Shown: positions 11,200 through 22,573 of the stretch, one piece after another
Position numbering within the stretch: the first letter of the stretch is position 1
How the letters are laid out: every line of letters begins with the position of its first letter
Assembly: GCA_035578155.1 (NCBI GenBank)
Contig: JAPWDM010000008.1
Span: forward strand, 1,808,001 to 1,872,000
Origin: Brachynemurus nebulosus
Lineage: Eukaryota; Arthropoda; Insecta; Neuroptera; Myrmeleontidae
Reading direction: 5' to 3'
Length of the DNA stretch: 64,000 nucleotides
Translations under genes and position numbers: made by a program
Notes under the pieces: model-generated
The model's database searches: none
Told to the model about the DNA's origin: nothing
The model's input: the letters and a program-made list of their open reading frames with translations, nothing else

Positions 11200-12324
11200 A
11201 TGGAAAATAAAGGGTGCACATCAAAGGTTGATGCGTATACAGTTGAAATAAAAAAGGAGGAAAATTTACAGAATGTAGACAACTCATTTTTAAATATAAC
11301 AAAAACGGAAGTACCGGAATCTTCATGTCATGGAAATGAAATAAAATTGGAACCAGAAGAAAGTAATTGCGATAATTTATTAAATTTGGAATGTTTACAT
11401 ACCGAAATTAAGTTAGAAGATGATGAAGAGGATATGATAACAGAAAATAGCGATTTATTTGACGATAGTTGTGAAAATTTAACAGACATCAACAGTGGAA
11501 CCAGTGAAAAACCATACACGTCCGGTTATTTGAAGGAACATCAGAAACTTCTTACTGGTGAAAAATCATTCAGATGTGATATATGTAGTAAAATATTTTC
11601 TACGTCAAGCAGTTTAAAATCACATGAAAGAATACACACGGGAAAAAAACCATTTAAATGTGATATATGTAATAAAACATTTTCTCATTCAAATAGTTTA
11701 AAGGATCATAAAAGAACACATACGGGAGAAAAACCGTTCAAATGTGATATATGTTTTAAAACATTTTCACAGTCAAGTAGTCTGAAATTACATGAAAGGA
11801 TACATACAGGACAAAAACCATTCAAGTGTAATATATGTTTTAAAACATTTACTCTGTTACATCATTTAAAAAGACATGAAAGAACACATACAGGAGAGAA
11901 ACCATTCAAATGTGATATATGTTTAAAAACATTTTCTCATTCAAACAGTTTGAATGATCATAAAAGAACACATACAGGAGAAAAACCATTCAAATGTAAT
12001 GTATGTTTTAAAACATTTTCCAACTCAAGTAGTTTAAAGATTCATAAAAGAATACATACAGGAGAAAAACCATTCAAATGTAATGTATGTTTTAAAACAT
12101 TTTTTCACTTAAGTAGTTTTAAGATTCATAAAAGAATACATACAGGAGGAAAACCATTCAGATGTAACACATGTTTTAAAACATTTTCTCGGTCAGGTGA
12201 TTTAAAAAAACATGAAAGAATACATACCGGAGAAAAACCATTCAAATGTGAAAAATGTTTTAAAACATTTTCACAGTCAAGTCATTTGAAGCGACACGTC
12301 AAAACACTTCACAATAAAAAATAA
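11200..12324 (+). CDS. C2H2 poly-zinc-finger protein, 9 fingers (gene 2, subfamily A)
   Basis: Predicted 374-aa protein. The start at 11200 gives the conserved [23 protein letters not shown]-terminus. Three psi-K-x-E motifs (IKKE, IKLE, IKLE followed by DDEED) precede the fingers. After [20 protein letters not shown], which looks like a finger that lost its cysteine half by deletion, nine intact C2H2 fingers follow with HTGKKP, HTGEKP or HTGQKP linkers. The last finger ends HVKTLHNKK. It is shorter than genes 1 and 3, apparently through finger loss. Its 3' flank matches that of gene 3 but is broken by a TTAA element about 120 bp after the stop and a Tc1-like element where gene 3 has its AATAAA. 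Its transcript end has therefore probably changed. Confidence 0.92.
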   Translation: MENKGCTSKVDAYTVEIKKEENLQNVDNSFLNITKTEVPESSCHGNEIKLEPEESNCDNLLNLECLHTEIKLEDDEEDMITENSDLFDDSCENLTDINSGTSEKPYTSGYLKEHQKLLTGEKSFRCDICSKIFSTSSSLKSHERIHTGKKPFKCDICNKTFSHSNSLKDHKRTHTGEKPFKCDICFKTFSQSSSLKLHERIHTGQKPFKCNICFKTFTLLHHLKRHERTHTGEKPFKCDICLKTFSHSNSLNDHKRTHTGEKPFKCNVCFKTFSNSSSLKIHKRIHTGEKPFKCNVCFKTFFHLSSFKIHKRIHTGGKPFRCNTCFKTFSRSGDLKKHERIHTGEKPFKCEKCFKTFSQSSHLKRHVKTLHNKK

Positions 12325-12542
12325 TAATTATTAGTAGCAAAAGTGAATTATTAAGATGGCGCTGCCAGAAATTAATTTCCTTTTATTTATATATTTATTT
12401 TTGAGTTCATTTTACTTTGGTATTTTTCTGTTTGTTTTTGTTTAAGGGGGACTACTAGTATGACCGCCTGAAAAAAGGTGATTTTTGGGAATTTTTTTTA
12501 AAAAAAAACTACTATATGGAATGTTTTAATATTGGGTGTTGC

Positions 12543-13616
12543 TAGTCGCCCGATAATCGGACGAATAAAAAAAAACTTAGTCGTCCGATAATCGGACGAA
12601 TAAAAAAAAACTTATTCGTCCGAAAATCGGACGAATAAGAAAAAACTTAGTCGTCCGACTATCGGACGAATAAAATAACCTAGTCATCCGACTATCGGAT
12701 GAATAAAATAAATTAATCGTCCGATAAATCTAATTCTTCTAGAAATGATATACTTACTATTTTATAATTAATAATTACATATTTGATTATAAAATATTAC
12801 AGAAGGAATTAAATTTATAACATTTCAAATTTATTCCTGAAATTTCAAATTTTAAACCAACCTCATCACCTAGTTTTTATATCAAAAATCGAAGTATATT
12901 GTCAAAACTAACTAAACGAACCTAACCAAAACCAACCTCACCACCTAGTTTTTATATCAAAAATCGAAGTATATTGTCAAAACTAACTAAACTAACCTAA
13001 CCAAAACCAACCGCACCACCTAATTTTAATATCAAAGATCTAAGTATATTGTCAAAACTAACTAAACTAACCTAACCAAAACCAACCTCACCACCTAGAA
13101 ATGGTATGCTTACTAGGCAGTATCGATAAATTCTGGAAAAATATAACATTATTAAAAGTGAATACTTACCCGAAAGAATTATAATAAGCACACACACCAC
13201 TGAGTTTAATGAATTAACTTGTACACAAAGAGTGATAAACTAAAATCCGCGTAACTTTTAATTAATTATTTAATCCAAAACTATGAAGTTTATGTCTTTG
13301 ATAAAAATAATAAATCAATTGGAGTCGAACGAATTATTTACACTATTAATTTATTTCATAACTAATAATTACATATCTGATTATAAAATATTACAGAAGG
13401 AATTATTATAACATTTTAAGTTTATTTGTGAAATTTCAAATTTTCCACCAACCTCACAAAATAATAAACATACCATTCCTAGAAGAATTAGATTTATCGG
13501 ACGATTAATTTATTTTATTCATCCGATAATCGGACGACTAAGTTTTTGTTTATTCGTCCGATTATCGGACGACTAAGATTTTTTTTATTCGTCCGTTTAT
13601 CGGCCGACTAGACACT
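12543..13616. mobile_element. nested inverted-repeat element with repeated TCGTCCGATAATCGGACGA motif
   Basis: The left terminus (12552-12725) holds five to six copies of a 35-bp unit built on the palindrome CGTCCGATAATCGGACG plus an A-rich spacer. The right terminus (13497-13613) holds about three to four in inverted orientation. Next to them, the segment AATCTAATTCTTCTAGAAATG is inverted at about 13468-13500. It looks like a separate MITE inserted into the older TTAA element. Confidence 0.75.
12857..13099. repeat. 75-bp minisatellite, about 3.2 copies
   Basis: Units start at 12857, 12932, 13007 and 13082 with CCAACCTCACCACCTAG, and contain GAAGTATATTGTCAAAAC and ACTAACCTAACCAAAA. They occupy the centre of the nested element. 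Confidence 0.9.
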
Positions 13617-14491
13617 TCGTTTAATATTTTAAGAATATATTCGTCGATATATAATAAATTCATGATAAGATTTTTGGACCAAAAAATTGAAAATTCAGTG
13701 AGTTATTCGCGATTTCCCAAGGCTCAAAAAAAAGTTCCCCCACTGCTGCAGTGATAGCGACCTTCACAGTGCCTGAAATCAAAAAAACCAAAATGCCTAT
13801 TAAACTAGAAGGTATTGCCCGTGCTGTGAACCTAAATCGGAAAAAAAGTTGAAATTTAACAAAATGGCGGAGTTTTTAAAAAAAAGTTTTCAATTTTGCG
13901 TTAAAATTTGATGATTTTTGGCCTGCAAAAATTACATTTTTTATTCGATCGGAAAACTGGAGGTTTATGGTACGAAGAAATATATATAAAAGAAGCTGCA
14001 ATAAGAATCAACTCGATCGGATGATTTGTTTTCGAGTTATAACTGCAGCAAATTTGAAAAATGTAGTTTTTTTTTTTAAATTTACCTTTTAGTTTTAATC
14101 ACTGAGAATATTTACTAAAATTATTTACGGTGTACTCACTATAACGGTCGTAGTAAAACTCGATGAGTCGTTTAAAAGTTCCAGGGTCTAGCTTCTCCAC
14201 AACATGTGACTGGCAGCCACGTCCAGAAACTCCCAAACTATTAACCTTCATACGTTTCTAAATTGCTCAAAGTTAACAATGAAAATCAGGATCCGCTCTT
14301 CGGATGGCTGTCATTCAGAAACTATTTGAGATATGCACTTGAAATTTTAGTATGTTATTTTTGAAGGTATAGACTATCGAAACATGCAAAAAAAATTTTT
14401 CAATTTTTAAAAAATGTCACACTAGTAGTCCCCCTTAAAACTAATTTGTATGTTGTGCTATGTAACATTTCCTATGTTTTATAAATATATA

Positions 14492-16088
14492 CACTCCGTT
14501 CAATAACTATAGCACACTTGTAAAAATAAGTGATAATGCGGGGAAAAAAAATTTAAACCTCTTTAATTGTAAAGTATTTATTAATGTAAAAATATAATTA
14601 TGTATATTTAATTAAAAAAAAAAAATTAACCATTATAAAATATAAAATTAGTGCTTTTCGTAATTTAACTTGTTCAATAACTATAGCACATTAACATATT
14701 TTCGTATTAATTTTTATTTGTAATTTAAAATTTAATAATTAATTGAGTTCCCCTATTTTCGAATCACTTCATATATTCTATCTTTCATCGATAGCACTAA
14801 TTTTTGAAACAAATTTATGTCCAACTTGTGCCACTCTGAACTAATTGTGTTCGTTAATTCTTTCACCGTATTAAACTGCCGCCCATTTCTATATACGGCT
14901 CGTGATAATTGAGCCCACACGTTTTCCATTGGATTTAGGTTAGGGCTGCGAAAAGGCCACATCAGCAGCTCAATATTATTGGCAGAAAACCAATCCTTCA
15001 TGGCCTTGGAACAATGGACAGAAGCATTATCTTGTTGATATATCCATTCGGGGCCAGCAAGTATTTCCGCAAATGGTAAAAGATACCTTTCTAAGACATC
15101 TTGGTATACTACTGAATTAATTTTTTCAGTTACAAAAGCTATGTCAGTTTGTCCATTAAATGACATAGCTCCCCATACCATTATTCCGCCACCACCAGAC
15201 TGGCGTTTAGAGAAAATTTCTTCTTCTTTACGAAGATCGTGCCAATAATACGAATAGCCATCGGGACCATCTAAACAGAATTTCTTCTCGTCTGAGAAAA
15301 TTACCGAAAGCCATTTGTCGCCAAAATCCATGTATTTCGTTTCAAAATTTAAAGGATCTATTTTATGCTGTTTAGATAATGGTGGCCTACGCAATTTTTT
15401 CTTATGTACTATATGTTGTGAACGTTTCACAGCATTCCATATTGTAGTTTTTGAAACATTCAACTTTAATTTAGCTTTTACTTGCGCGAGAGATAAATTT
15501 TCCCGTGTTATCAAGCGACAAATTTGTCGTTCTTCTCGCTGCGAAAGAAGTTTTTTGGGTCCTCCAGTACGTTTAGTCCCGTAAGTCTCGATATTTTTAA
15601 AAAAATTAGTAATCACCTTCCTCGATCTTCCAATTCTTCTTGCTATTTCGCTAACAGACTTATTTTCTTCTTGAAAAGCGATTATTTGTCCTTTCTCAAT
15701 TTCCGTTAAATATTTTCCGCGAGGCATTTTTTTAAACAGAATAAAAATCAACTAACGCTACCCAATGCTTTTTTAAAAATGTACGATAAAACAAAATTAA
15801 AATGTAATTAAGTATTCATTTAAGTATTTGCTGCAAGATAAGCAAATTGGAGTTTATTTTATAATCAGTTATGTATACTGTGCTATAGTTATTGAACATG
15901 TAATTTATGTGTTTTCATATTTTTGTTTAGTTTATGCAGTGTGACATTTTTTTAGGGTATAAAAATTATGTTCTATTTATTATACACATTATAGTTAATA
16001 ACTACATTTTATAGAATAAGAACAAGTAAGTTTCTATTTTATAAAAAAAGCGGTTTTGTAAAGTGTGCTATAGTTATTGAACGGAGTG
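14492..16088 (-). mobile_element. Tc1-like transposon with duplicated terminal binding sites
   Basis: A 1597-bp element with TA at each side (14490-14491 and 16089-16090). The outer inverted repeats carry CACTCCGTTCAATAACTATA. A second copy of the core GTTCAATAACTATAGCAC sits about 175-185 bp inward at both ends (14672-14689 and 15880-15897). This matches Tc3-type elements, where each end has two transposase sites. The encoded transposase is uninterrupted. Confidence 0.92.
14753..15727 (-). CDS. Tc1-like transposase, DD34E
   Basis: Predicted 324 aa, close to the usual 340 of the Tc1 group. The ATG at 15727 is chosen because it starts MPRGKYLTEIEKGQ; the frame runs eight codons further upstream but that is not family-like. 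The N-terminal half has two helix-turn-helix regions (SVSEIARRIGRSRKVITNF and SLAQVKAKLKLNVSKTTIW). Catalytic residues are D146 (FSDEKKF), D233 (QQDNASVH) and E268 (SPNLNPMENVW), 34 residues after the second D. The GGGGIMVWGAMS motif is typical. There is no frameshift or stop, so the enzyme may be functional and the element autonomous. Confidence 0.95.
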   Translation of the reverse strand: MPRGKYLTEIEKGQIIAFQEENKSVSEIARRIGRSRKVITNFFKNIETYGTKRTGGPKKLLSQREERQICRLITRENLSLAQVKAKLKLNVSKTTIWNAVKRSQHIVHKKKLRRPPLSKQHKIDPLNFETKYMDFGDKWLSVIFSDEKKFCLDGPDGYSYYWHDLRKEEEIFSKRQSGGGGIMVWGAMSFNGQTDIAFVTEKINSVVYQDVLERYLLPFAEILAGPEWIYQQDNASVHCSKAMKDWFSANNIELLMWPFRSPNLNPMENVWAQLSRAVYRNGRQFNTVKELTNTISSEWHKLDINLFQKLVLSMKDRIYEVIRK

Positions 16089-16396
16089 TATTTTTTATTT
16101 TTATTTAAAAAATTTGAATTATTTTATCATAAATTATCCTGATTTTTGGTGTAAACAAATTCATGGAATTATATCAATGTCAAAGACCAGGAGTGTTTAC
16201 CCTATTTACATGGATTGAATCTATTAATCATAAATTTGTTTGAAACACGATACAAACATTAAGTAGTTGCGTTTTTACTTTGAATGGGAAATTTAACTAA
16301 TTTTGTGAAATTATTTTAAAATACATATTTATGTATTATGCGTGCATATGTTTTTAATTTTTCAAAATAATGTCGAAAATCGTTAGAAATAGTATA

Positions 16397-17094
16397 TCTA
16401 CATATACATATAATAAAATAGTAAAGAGACCATTTCTGTACATGGAATATTTTTGGAAAATAATACTGGTACTGTAAATAGTTATCGATGTAGATACCAA
16501 AACAGCGATTTTTAGAATTTTTGTCTGTCTGTCTGTCTGTTCACGCATTACGCAAAAACTATTGGACGGATTTTAATGAAATTTGGTGTGATGATAACTT
16601 ATTACCTGGGTCAACATCTAAAATACTTTTTACTCCGGGAAAATTTCTCATTCCCACGGGAAAATGGAAAAACCATCTTGAACATGTGCACACATTAGGC
16701 AAAAACTGTTGGACGGATTTTAATAAAATTTGGTATGGTGGAAACTTATTACCTAAGGCAACATCTAACATACTTTTTACTCTGGGAAAATACCTCATTC
16801 CCACGGGAAAATAGAAAAACCATTTTGCGCGTGTGCACGTAATACGCAAAAACTATTGGACGGATTTGGATGAAAGGTGTGGTGATAACCTACTACTTGG
16901 TCAACATTTAAGATACTTTTTACTCCGGGAAAATTCCTCATTCCCACGGGAAAATAGAGAAACCATTTTGAGCATGTGTCCGCATTACACAAAAAAAATC
17001 ATTCTTTGCAAGTTCTGTATAATTATTACACTTACATACTTCTCATTGAGTTTATAACAATGCTTTGCGCGAACGACGTCGCGGGTACGGCTAG
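16397..17094 (+). mobile_element. non-autonomous Helitron
   Basis: The 5' end TCTACATATACATATAATAA follows a host A. The 3' end is GGGTACGGCTAG followed by a host T, with a short stem (GCGA-loop-TCGC) just upstream. These are the Helitron hallmarks (5' TC, 3' hairpin then CTRR, A|T target, no target duplication). The interior has a GTCTGTCTGTCTG run and about three tandem copies of a ~145-bp unit (near 16540, 16684 and 16829) containing TTGGACGGATTTTAATGAAA. No Rep/helicase is encoded. Confidence 0.78.
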
Positions 17095-17403
17095 TTGTAC
17101 AATAAGTGGAAAAAGAGGCTTATTTCTCACGAATATGAGTTTGTTGCGTGAGCCTGCAGAGCGAGGGCAACAATTCATATGAGTGAGAAATAAGCTTTTC
17201 CCATGTATTTTACACTATACTTTTTCTACGAGCACATTGTTTTTTCGTAAAATTTACATTAATATTTATTTAGTGCTTTAAATGATTAAGACGAGTTAAC
17301 TCGTCCTGAAATACGGCGGCTTAAAATGCTGTGATACGTATATGTATATATTCTAGTACAGGTGCCGCCATCTGTGACAAATTTTCCGAAATACAGTATA
17401 ATT

Positions 17404-17845
17404 CTCAATAATATTGCACAAAATCCGAGGTTTTACAATATTATGGATCGTTTGTAGGTTATATTGAAGGGTTGTACAATATATTGTGCTGATCAAAAAT
17501 AGTTTGAAATATATTGTGCAATGAATGAATAATATTGTAACGTCTGTAGGCTTTGCAGATATTATTGCGCAATACTACATACTTTATTTGTTTGATTTGT
17601 TTGTTATTCTTCAGTCATATTTGATGGCTATTATTTAAACCAGTATGAATTATTAATTTGCAAGAATAATTATTTATTGCTTTGCAACATCTTTATCACT
17701 TAATATTTATAATTAAACAACAGTTTAATTAAGTACAATTAATTCCTACATTCAATTTATTGCATAAATTTCTTTAACAAAATTATTGAACTGTTGGGAG
17801 AAGGGTTCAATAAATTGCACAAGTTGATTGCACAATATTATTGAG
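17404..17845. mobile_element. MITE nested in the left palindrome arm
   Basis: The inverted ends CTCAATAATATTGCACAA and TTGCACAATATTATTGAG enclose AT-rich sequence with further AATATTGTGCAAT-like copies. The right arm of the host palindrome lacks the insert, which confirms the boundaries approximately. Confidence 0.8.
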
Positions 17846-17966
17846 CGTGTATATTATCGAGCTTAAATAATATTCAATTTTATCAACATAGTATAATTTA
17901 TATTTTGTAAATTCCTAGGGTTCACTTTTTGATGTTGGGATCTTTGACTCTTTTTCTTTTTTTGTA

Positions 17967-18429
17967 CAGTCGAACTCATGTATTTTCAACCTGTCGGGAC
18001 TAATCCGCTCATGTATTTTCAACTTCTCTTTTATCCTCACTCCATGGCAATCATAGAGCCACGTGACAGACATAGAACCAATCACAAAAAGCCCGCGCAA
18101 ATCTTTACACAGTAGCCACGTGTACTTCCCCAGTGAATAACCTTAAAATGACAAATTGTCAAGTAACATATGATAAACAAAAAAGTGAAACATGAAAAAA
18201 ATGTAATAAACTTCTAATAAAATTATTTTTTAAACAATTACAAATGAAATAAAACCATATATTGTAGGATAAAGCCACCAGTGGTCAATCGATTAATCTG
18301 ACAGTTATTTTTCTGTATTAAAGTATTGCGTGAGAAGTGGGGACCAAAAACTTGAAATTACATGAGTAAAATCAGTTGAAAATAGATGGTGTTGAAAATA
18401 CATGAGTTGAAAATACATGAGTCCGACTG
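17967..18429. mobile_element. TA-flanked MITE, copy 1
   Basis: The ends CAGTCGAACTCATGTATTTT and ATACATGAGTCCGACTG are inverted, with subterminal repeats of CTCATGTATTTTCAAC. TA lies on both sides (17965-17966 and 18430-18431). A second copy occurs at 38560-39039, where a paralogous empty site proves the TA duplication. Confidence 0.9.
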
Positions 18430-19536
18430 TAACCTTATCTAACACTCGTGCGAATAGCCAACATAAATTTTAAAAAATGAGATTTTATTTTTGCTTCGAT
18501 CAATCGTTTGTGAATGTTTGTGACGCTATTATTTTCGTTTGTGACTAATTAGGTAATTAATTATTTAATTGTTAATTGCAAGTGTGTGAATAGCCAACAT
18601 TTTTTAAAATTTATTGCAATATTAACTTCCGGGCACTTAATCGATCGAAAATCGTTTGTGAATTCCAAATATACCATTAAAAACATTTGTGACAGCGTAT
18701 TTTTTAAAAAAATAATAAAAAAAATCAATTATTTTTTTTAGTAATGAAGTTTTTTATATTGGCCACTCTGTTTAGTTGCACTCCAATGCCCTCTAGTGTG
18801 AGAAGAAATAACTATTTTGAAAATGACAGCAGTATACAGAATTTTTTTTATTACTTTTTTAAAAAATACGCTGTCACAATTATTTTTAATGGTATATTTG
18901 GAATTCATAAACGATTTTCGATCGATTAAGTGCCCGAAAGTCAATATTGCAATAAATTTTAAAAAATGCCGGACTTTTTACTGCCAAGTGATAAGTACAA
19001 TAGATAAGGTTACAAAAAAAGAAAAATAAAAAAAATTAAAGATTCCAACATCAAAAAAGTGAACCTTAGGAATTTACAAAATATAATTGTACTAAATTAT
19101 GTTGATAAAACTTGACATTATTAGAATTATACCGTATTTCGAAAAATCTGTCACAGATGGCAGCACCGGTACCAGTGAATATGTACATATCGCAGCATTT
19201 TGAGCCGCCATATTGCTGGACGAGTTAACTCGTCTTAATCATTTAAAGGTTAAGAATCCCTCGAGTTTCGAATTAACGAGAGTCGACTGTATTTGAAATT
19301 GCATTACAAGTAAGAGACAATAACATCTGAAAAATATTTAGGTTTAAATCATTAAAAAGAGACACCTTTTTAAAAAACTAATGTACAGCAAAGTTTCTTT
19401 TTATAATACATCCTGATCTATCTCTTTTTAAAAACAAATTCTATCTCTTTTTAAATACAAATTCAGAATATACAGGTTTAGTTAATGGTGGGAATGTCAA
19501 GATTAGAGAATGGTCCTAGACAGGCTTATCCAGATT

Positions 19537-19850
19537 AGCCCTTTCGCTACTAGTGGTACTTAGAAGTCCAGTTTTTTCTGCATTGAAAATACCAGGAATA
19601 ATTACTCTACTTTTAAGTATCTAAAAGTTTTTTCTATAAAATCTAATAGATACATTTTAAATATGTTAAGCCATTAATCCCATTTAATCGTTATGTATCC
19701 TTATTATCAGATCTATGATATAACATACATTTTGTTGAACTAGATAATAAAATTTTATTTAACAAAAAAAAAATGTGTTAGTAAAGTTACTGGTACTTGT
19801 AAGTACCACTAGTAGTTAACCGACAAAATACATTCGGTAGTTAAGGGGTT
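19537..19850. mobile_element. foldback element with CTACTAGTGGTACTT ends
   Basis: CCCTTTCGCTACTAGTGGTA at the left is inverted relative to AAGTACCACTAGTAGTTAAC near 19801-19820. The same family forms the outer shell of 47439-50296. Confidence 0.75.
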
Positions 19851-19879
19851 AGGGAGCTTTTACTGTAGCATTATTGGTA

Positions 19880-20037
19880 AAGCAGCTTCCACATTCTCGC
19901 CGAAGTTGGACGAAGTAGTTCCTCGCGAGGTTGGCCGAGGCATAAGAATAGCATTGAAACACCAACCGCGAAGCACAACGAAATGACCCTCTACATTCTC
20001 GACTCGTCCAACCTCGGCGAGAATGTGGAAGCTGCTT
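19880..20037. repeat. hairpin MITE
   Basis: The arms AAGCAGCTTCCACATTCTCG and CGAGAATGTGGAAGCTGCTT are perfectly inverted, and the next bases (CCGAAGTTGGACGA with TCGTCCAACCTCGG) pair with few mismatches. A related half-copy lies at about 58280-58350, before gene 7. Confidence 0.88.
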
Positions 20038-20194
20038 AAGACTGGTACCAGTAATTAATGGTAATAAATATACATAATTTATGGTTAAATACTGACGTTC
20101 AATGTATTCAATGGTTCAGTGTCTAGTTCAGACTTGATAATTGTCAAAATCTTAAAAGGACAGAATTAGTTTTACGGACAAAAAAGAAAGAAAA

Positions 20195-21895
20195 ATGGAA
20201 AATAAAGAGTGTACATCAAAGGTTGATGCATATACTGTTAAAATAAAAGAAGAAGAAAATTTACAGAGTGTAGACAACTCATTTTTCAAAGTAACAAAAA
20301 CGGAAGTAGCTGAATCTTCATGTTATGGAAACGAAATAAAATTGGAACTGGAAGAAAGCAATAATACTTGTGATTTATTAAATTTAAAAAGTTTATATAC
20401 CGAAATTAAGTTAGAAGATGATGAAGAGGATATGATAACAGAAAATAGTGATTTATCAGGTGAAAGTTTTGAAAATTTAACAAATACCAACAGTGCAACT
20501 GAACAAGCTTGTTTAAAGAATTATGAAAAAAGTCAAACCAGTGAAAGGTTGTTCGAATGTAATAATTGTTTTAAAACATTTTCTCAATCGGGCAATTTAA
20601 AAGCACATGTAAGAACACATACAGGAGAGAAACCATTCAAATGTGATGTGTGTTTTAAAACATTTTCCCAGTCAAGTCATTTAAAAACACATGAAAGAAT
20701 ACACACAGGAGAGAAATCACACAAATGTGATATATGTTCCAAAACTTTTTCCGCGTCAGGTAGTTTACAAAGACATGAAAGAACACATACGGGAGAAAAA
20801 CCATTCAAATGTGATGTATGTTTTAAAACATTTTCTGAGTCAGGTAATTTAAAAGCACATGTAAGAACACATACAGGAGAAAAACCATTCAAATGTGATG
20901 TATGTTTTAAAACATTTTCCCAGTCAAGTCATTTAAAAACACATGAAAGAATACACACAGGAGACAAATCACACAAATGTGATATATGTTCCAAAACTTT
21001 TTCCGCGTCAGGTAGTTTACAAAGACATGAAAGAACACATACGGGAGAAAAACCATTCAAATGTGATGTATGTTTTAAAACATTTTCTGAGTCAGGTAAT
21101 TTAAAAAAACATGAAACAACACATACAGGAGAAAAACCATTCAAGTGTAATGTATGTTTTAAAACATTTTCTCAGTTAGGAAATTTGCAGACACATGAAA
21201 GAACACATACAGGCGAGAAACCATTTAAATGTAACATATGTTTTAAAACATTTCCTTCGTCACATCATTTGAAATTACATGAAAGAACACATACGGGAGA
21301 AAAACCATTTAAATGTGACACATGTAATAAAACATTTTCTCAGTCAGGTCATTTAAATTCACATGAAAGAACACATACAGAAGAAAAACCATTCAAATGC
21401 AACACGTGTTTTAAAACATTTTCTCATTCAAGTAACTTAAAACTGCATGAAAGAACACATACGGGAGAAAAACCGTTCAAATGTGAAATATGTTTTCAAA
21501 CATTTTCTACGTCAAGCAATTTAAAAACACATGAAAGAACACATACAGGAGAAAAACCATTTAAGTGTAACATATGTTTTAAAACATTTCCTCGATCAGA
21601 TCATTTAAAAACACATGAAACAATACACACGGGAGAAAAACCATTTAAATGTGATATATGTAATAAAACATTTTCTCATTCAAGTAGTTTAAAGGATCAT
21701 AAAAGAACACATACAGGAAAAAAACGATTCAAATGTGATATATGTAGTAAAACATGTTTTGATTCATCTGCTTTACGGAAACATAAAAGAACACATACAG
21801 GAGAGAAATCATTTAAATGTAGCACATGTTTTAAAACATTTTCTACGTCCGGCAGTTTGAACGGACACGTCAAAAAACTTCACAATAAAAAATAA
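20195..21895 (+). CDS. C2H2 poly-zinc-finger protein, 16 fingers (gene 3, subfamily A)
   Basis: Predicted 566-aa protein. It starts [22 protein letters not shown]; psi-K-x-E motifs are IKEE, IKLE and IKLE followed by DDEED. Sixteen C2H2 fingers follow, the first beginning [14 protein letters not shown]. Fingers 2-4 and 5-7 are a duplicated three-finger block: DNA units 20636-20887 and 20888-21139 are 252 bp apart and nearly identical. Finger 15 (CDICSKTCFDSSALRKH) has an extra cysteine but keeps its ligands. Linkers are mostly HTGEKP, with variants HTGDKS, HTEEKP and HTGKKR. The C-terminus HVKKLHNKK resembles gene 2. The 3' flank preserves the arrangement that insertions broke after gene 2. 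Confidence 0.93.
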   Translation: MENKECTSKVDAYTVKIKEEENLQSVDNSFFKVTKTEVAESSCYGNEIKLELEESNNTCDLLNLKSLYTEIKLEDDEEDMITENSDLSGESFENLTNTNSATEQACLKNYEKSQTSERLFECNNCFKTFSQSGNLKAHVRTHTGEKPFKCDVCFKTFSQSSHLKTHERIHTGEKSHKCDICSKTFSASGSLQRHERTHTGEKPFKCDVCFKTFSESGNLKAHVRTHTGEKPFKCDVCFKTFSQSSHLKTHERIHTGDKSHKCDICSKTFSASGSLQRHERTHTGEKPFKCDVCFKTFSESGNLKKHETTHTGEKPFKCNVCFKTFSQLGNLQTHERTHTGEKPFKCNICFKTFPSSHHLKLHERTHTGEKPFKCDTCNKTFSQSGHLNSHERTHTEEKPFKCNTCFKTFSHSSNLKLHERTHTGEKPFKCEICFQTFSTSSNLKTHERTHTGEKPFKCNICFKTFPRSDHLKTHETIHTGEKPFKCDICNKTFSHSSSLKDHKRTHTGKKRFKCDICSKTCFDSSALRKHKRTHTGEKSFKCSTCFKTFSTSGSLNGHVKKLHNKK

Positions 21896-21965
21896 AATAA
21901 TAATTAGTAGCAAAAGTAAATTATTAAGATCGCGTTGCCAGAAATTAATTCCATTTTATTATATG

Positions 21966-22186
21966 GTCCATTTCACTTAAATTTAACCATGATTCATCAC
22001 TTATAAATTTAAAGAATTTCCCGTTTTCTTGGCTTTATCTCTTTCGCATTATTGCACTTGCGTAAATTTTTAAATTTGCAGTTTGTTTTTAGTAAAGAAT
22101 AGAAGATTGGTTTGTTTCGAATAAAGTAATTATTTAATTTTTAGATAAATAAAGATGACTCATGATCAGTTGTATTTGAAATGGGG
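21966..22186. mobile_element. short MITE in the 3' flank of gene 3
   Basis: The flank after gene 2 lacks this segment. The inverted ends are CCATTTCACTTAAATTTAAC and a diverged counterpart ending GTATTTGAAATGG. A second copy lies at about 44384-44588 inside the Harbinger-type element. Confidence 0.7.
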
Positions 22187-22291
22187 TATATATTTATTTT
22201 TGAGTTCATTTTAAATTGGTATTTTTCTGTTTGTTTTTGTTTAAAACTAACTTGTATGTTGTGTTATGTAACATTACCTATGTTTTATAAG

Positions 22292-22297
22292 AATAAA
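22292..22297 (+). terminator. candidate polyadenylation signal of gene 3
   Basis: AATAAA in TATAAGAATAAACTTTTCTC, followed by a T-rich stretch, about 400 bp after the stop codon. Earlier AATAAA copies lie in the inserted MITE, so this one is the likely ancestral signal. Confidence 0.5.
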
Positions 22298-22573
22298 CTT
22301 TTCTCTTTATGAAAAAAAATTGAATTATTTCATCATAAATTATCCTGATTTTTAGTGTAAACAAATTCATGGAATTATATGTCAAAGACCAGGAGTGTTT
22401 ACCCTATTTACTTGAATTGGTTGAATTATTTCGTATAAACAGATTGATTTGTCGATATATTTATATTTATATAAAAAAATTTCAAAAAGAACTAAATTAT
22501 TATTATTTCTGTAAGAAATCATTTTATGAAAATGTAGAAAAGTGAAATGGATTTGTACAATGTTTTTAATACA

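Larger units (their letters stand above)
12446..14434. mobile_element. 2.0-kb non-autonomous element flanked by TTAA
   Basis: The termini GGGGGACTACTAGTATGAC and GTCACACTAGTAGTCCCCC are inverted repeats. TTAA lies on both sides (12442-12445 and 14435-14438). The paralogous flank after gene 3 keeps the empty site, GTTTTTGTTTAAAACTAACT, with a single TTAA, so TTAA is the duplicated target. TTAA targeting is characteristic of the piggyBac superfamily, but no transposase remains and the assignment rests on the target site only. Confidence 0.85.
17276..19248. mobile_element. large foldback palindrome carrying two nested MITEs
   Basis: The left arm starts CTTTAAATGATTAAGACGAG and the right arm ends CTCGTCTTAATCATTTAAAG. 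Pairing continues through GTGCCGCCATCTGTGACA, CCTAGGGTTCACTTTTTGATG and CACTTAATCGATCGAAAATC toward a centre near 18790. The left arm is split by insertions at 17404-17845 and 17967-18429 that have no counterpart on the right. No transposase is seen. Small frames in the inner stem (18738-19029) are by-products. Confidence 0.88.
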
